From Muscardinus avellanarius (taxonomy: Eukaryota > Chordata > Mammalia > Rodentia > Gliridae), in NCBI GenBank assembly GCA_963383645.1, contig OY726565.1, forward strand, positions 39,763,444-39,827,443: a DNA stretch of 64,000 nt. The letters run 5' to 3'. The notes under the pieces are model-generated. The model was not told the DNA's origin and ran no database searches. It saw only the letters and a program-made list of their open reading frames with translations. Of the stretch, positions 63,665 through 64,000 are shown one piece after another. Every line of letters starts with the position of its first letter. The stretch's first letter is position 1. The translations under genes and the position numbers were made by a program.

Positions 63665-63758
63665 AAGCAGCCAGTGCGGCTGACTTCGAACCTGTGCAAT
63701 CCTCCTGTCTCAGCCTCCCAAGCACGAGGATTACAAGCGTGCGCCACCACACCCGGCC
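63665..63758 (-). mobile_element. B1-dID SINE, type B, left arm only
   Basis: AAGCAGCCAGTGCGGCTGAC to CCACCACACCCGGCC. Confidence 0.85.
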
Positions 63759-63897
63759 TATTCTTTATTTTTGAAACAGGGTCTCACTGAGTTGCAAAGG
63801 GCCTCACTAAGTAGCTGAGGCTGGCTGTGAATCCTGATCCTCCTGTCTCAGCCTCTCAAATGCTGGGATTACAAGCGTGTGCCACCATGCCCAGCTG
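63759..63897 (-). mobile_element. B1-dID SINE, type A, left arm
   Basis: TTCTTTATTTTTGAAACAGGG to GTGCCACCATGCCCAGC, directly adjoining the type B left arm. Confidence 0.85.
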
Positions 63898-63912
63898 CAA
63901 AACAATTTTTAA

Positions 63913-63913
<1 letters not shown>

Positions 63914-63957
<44 letters not shown>
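63914..63957. repeat. (TG)n microsatellite
   Basis: About 22 uninterrupted TG units, adjoining an ID-like end on its right. Confidence 0.95.
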
Positions 63958-63959
<2 letters not shown>

Positions 63960-64000
63960 ACAGGGGGTCTAACCTAGGGCCTCACACCTGCTAGCAAGCA
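63958..64000 (-). mobile_element. ID-like SINE end, cut by window edge
   Basis: TCTAACCTAGGGCCTCACAC and CTGCTAGCAAGCA match the reversed 3' part of a canonical ID element (GCTTGCTAGCA...). The rest lies outside the window. Confidence 0.6.

Noticed and set aside
1..64000. CRISPR array, bacterial operon or phage content
   Set aside because: The tandem repeats are microsatellites and minisatellites without spacers, and the SINE/L1/ERV content is mammalian.

Overview
This is mammalian nuclear DNA and I find no protein-coding gene that I can support. The host is most likely a rodent of the squirrel-related clade (squirrels, mountain beaver, dormice). The evidence is the dominant SINE, a dimer of a 7SL-derived B1 arm (GGTGGCGCACGCTTGTAATCCC...) and a tRNA-derived ID arm (TAGCTCAGAGGTAGAATGCC...CCCAGTACC), the B1-dID architecture known from Sciuridae, Aplodontiidae and Gliridae. 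About 40 copies or fragments occur on both strands. I use 'type A' for copies whose ID arm keeps a normal B box (CTGGGTTCAATCCC-like) and 'type B' for copies whose left arm ends GCTTAAGAGACCCTGTTTCC and whose right arm reads AGCCCGGAGGTAGAAGGGCTTCCAGGAACCCC.

Layout. 1-17,280: repeat-punctuated intergenic DNA with old ERVL/MaLR-like LTRs, B1-dID copies, SINE-seeded microsatellites and an L1 3' end. 17,281-20,650: a three-layer nest, SINE containing SINE containing a 2.95-kb LINE that has an L1 5' UTR, ORF1 and 3' UTR but no sense ORF2. 20,755-21,395: an old MIR split by a U6 snRNA/mRNA-like chimeric retrocopy and by a SINE. 21,825-23,560: a 5'-inverted L1. 23,561-49,500: mostly single-copy-looking sequence, including repeat-poor blocks at 32,045-35,070 and 40,830-45,600 and one consensus CTCF motif. 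49,502-58,105: two further 5'-inverted L1 copies. The second is split by a very young class I endogenous retrovirus-like element (53,991-57,470) whose two 326-bp LTRs look identical. 58,110-64,000: two related solo LTRs in opposite orientation, a perfect 37-bp minisatellite, another three-layer nest (SINE, SINE, solo LTR) and more SINEs.

The window is best read as a retrotransposition record. L1 machinery explains the L1 copies, the SINEs and the U6 chimera, and target-site duplications let the insertions be ordered. The strongest candidates for something undescribed are the young non-autonomous ERV, with its roughly 2.2-kb GC-rich leader, 44-bp tandem array, palindrome cluster and broken gag tail, and the ORF1-only chimeric LINE. 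Everything was read by eye. Boundaries of old repeats are approximate, and family names beyond superfamily level need a repeat-library search.
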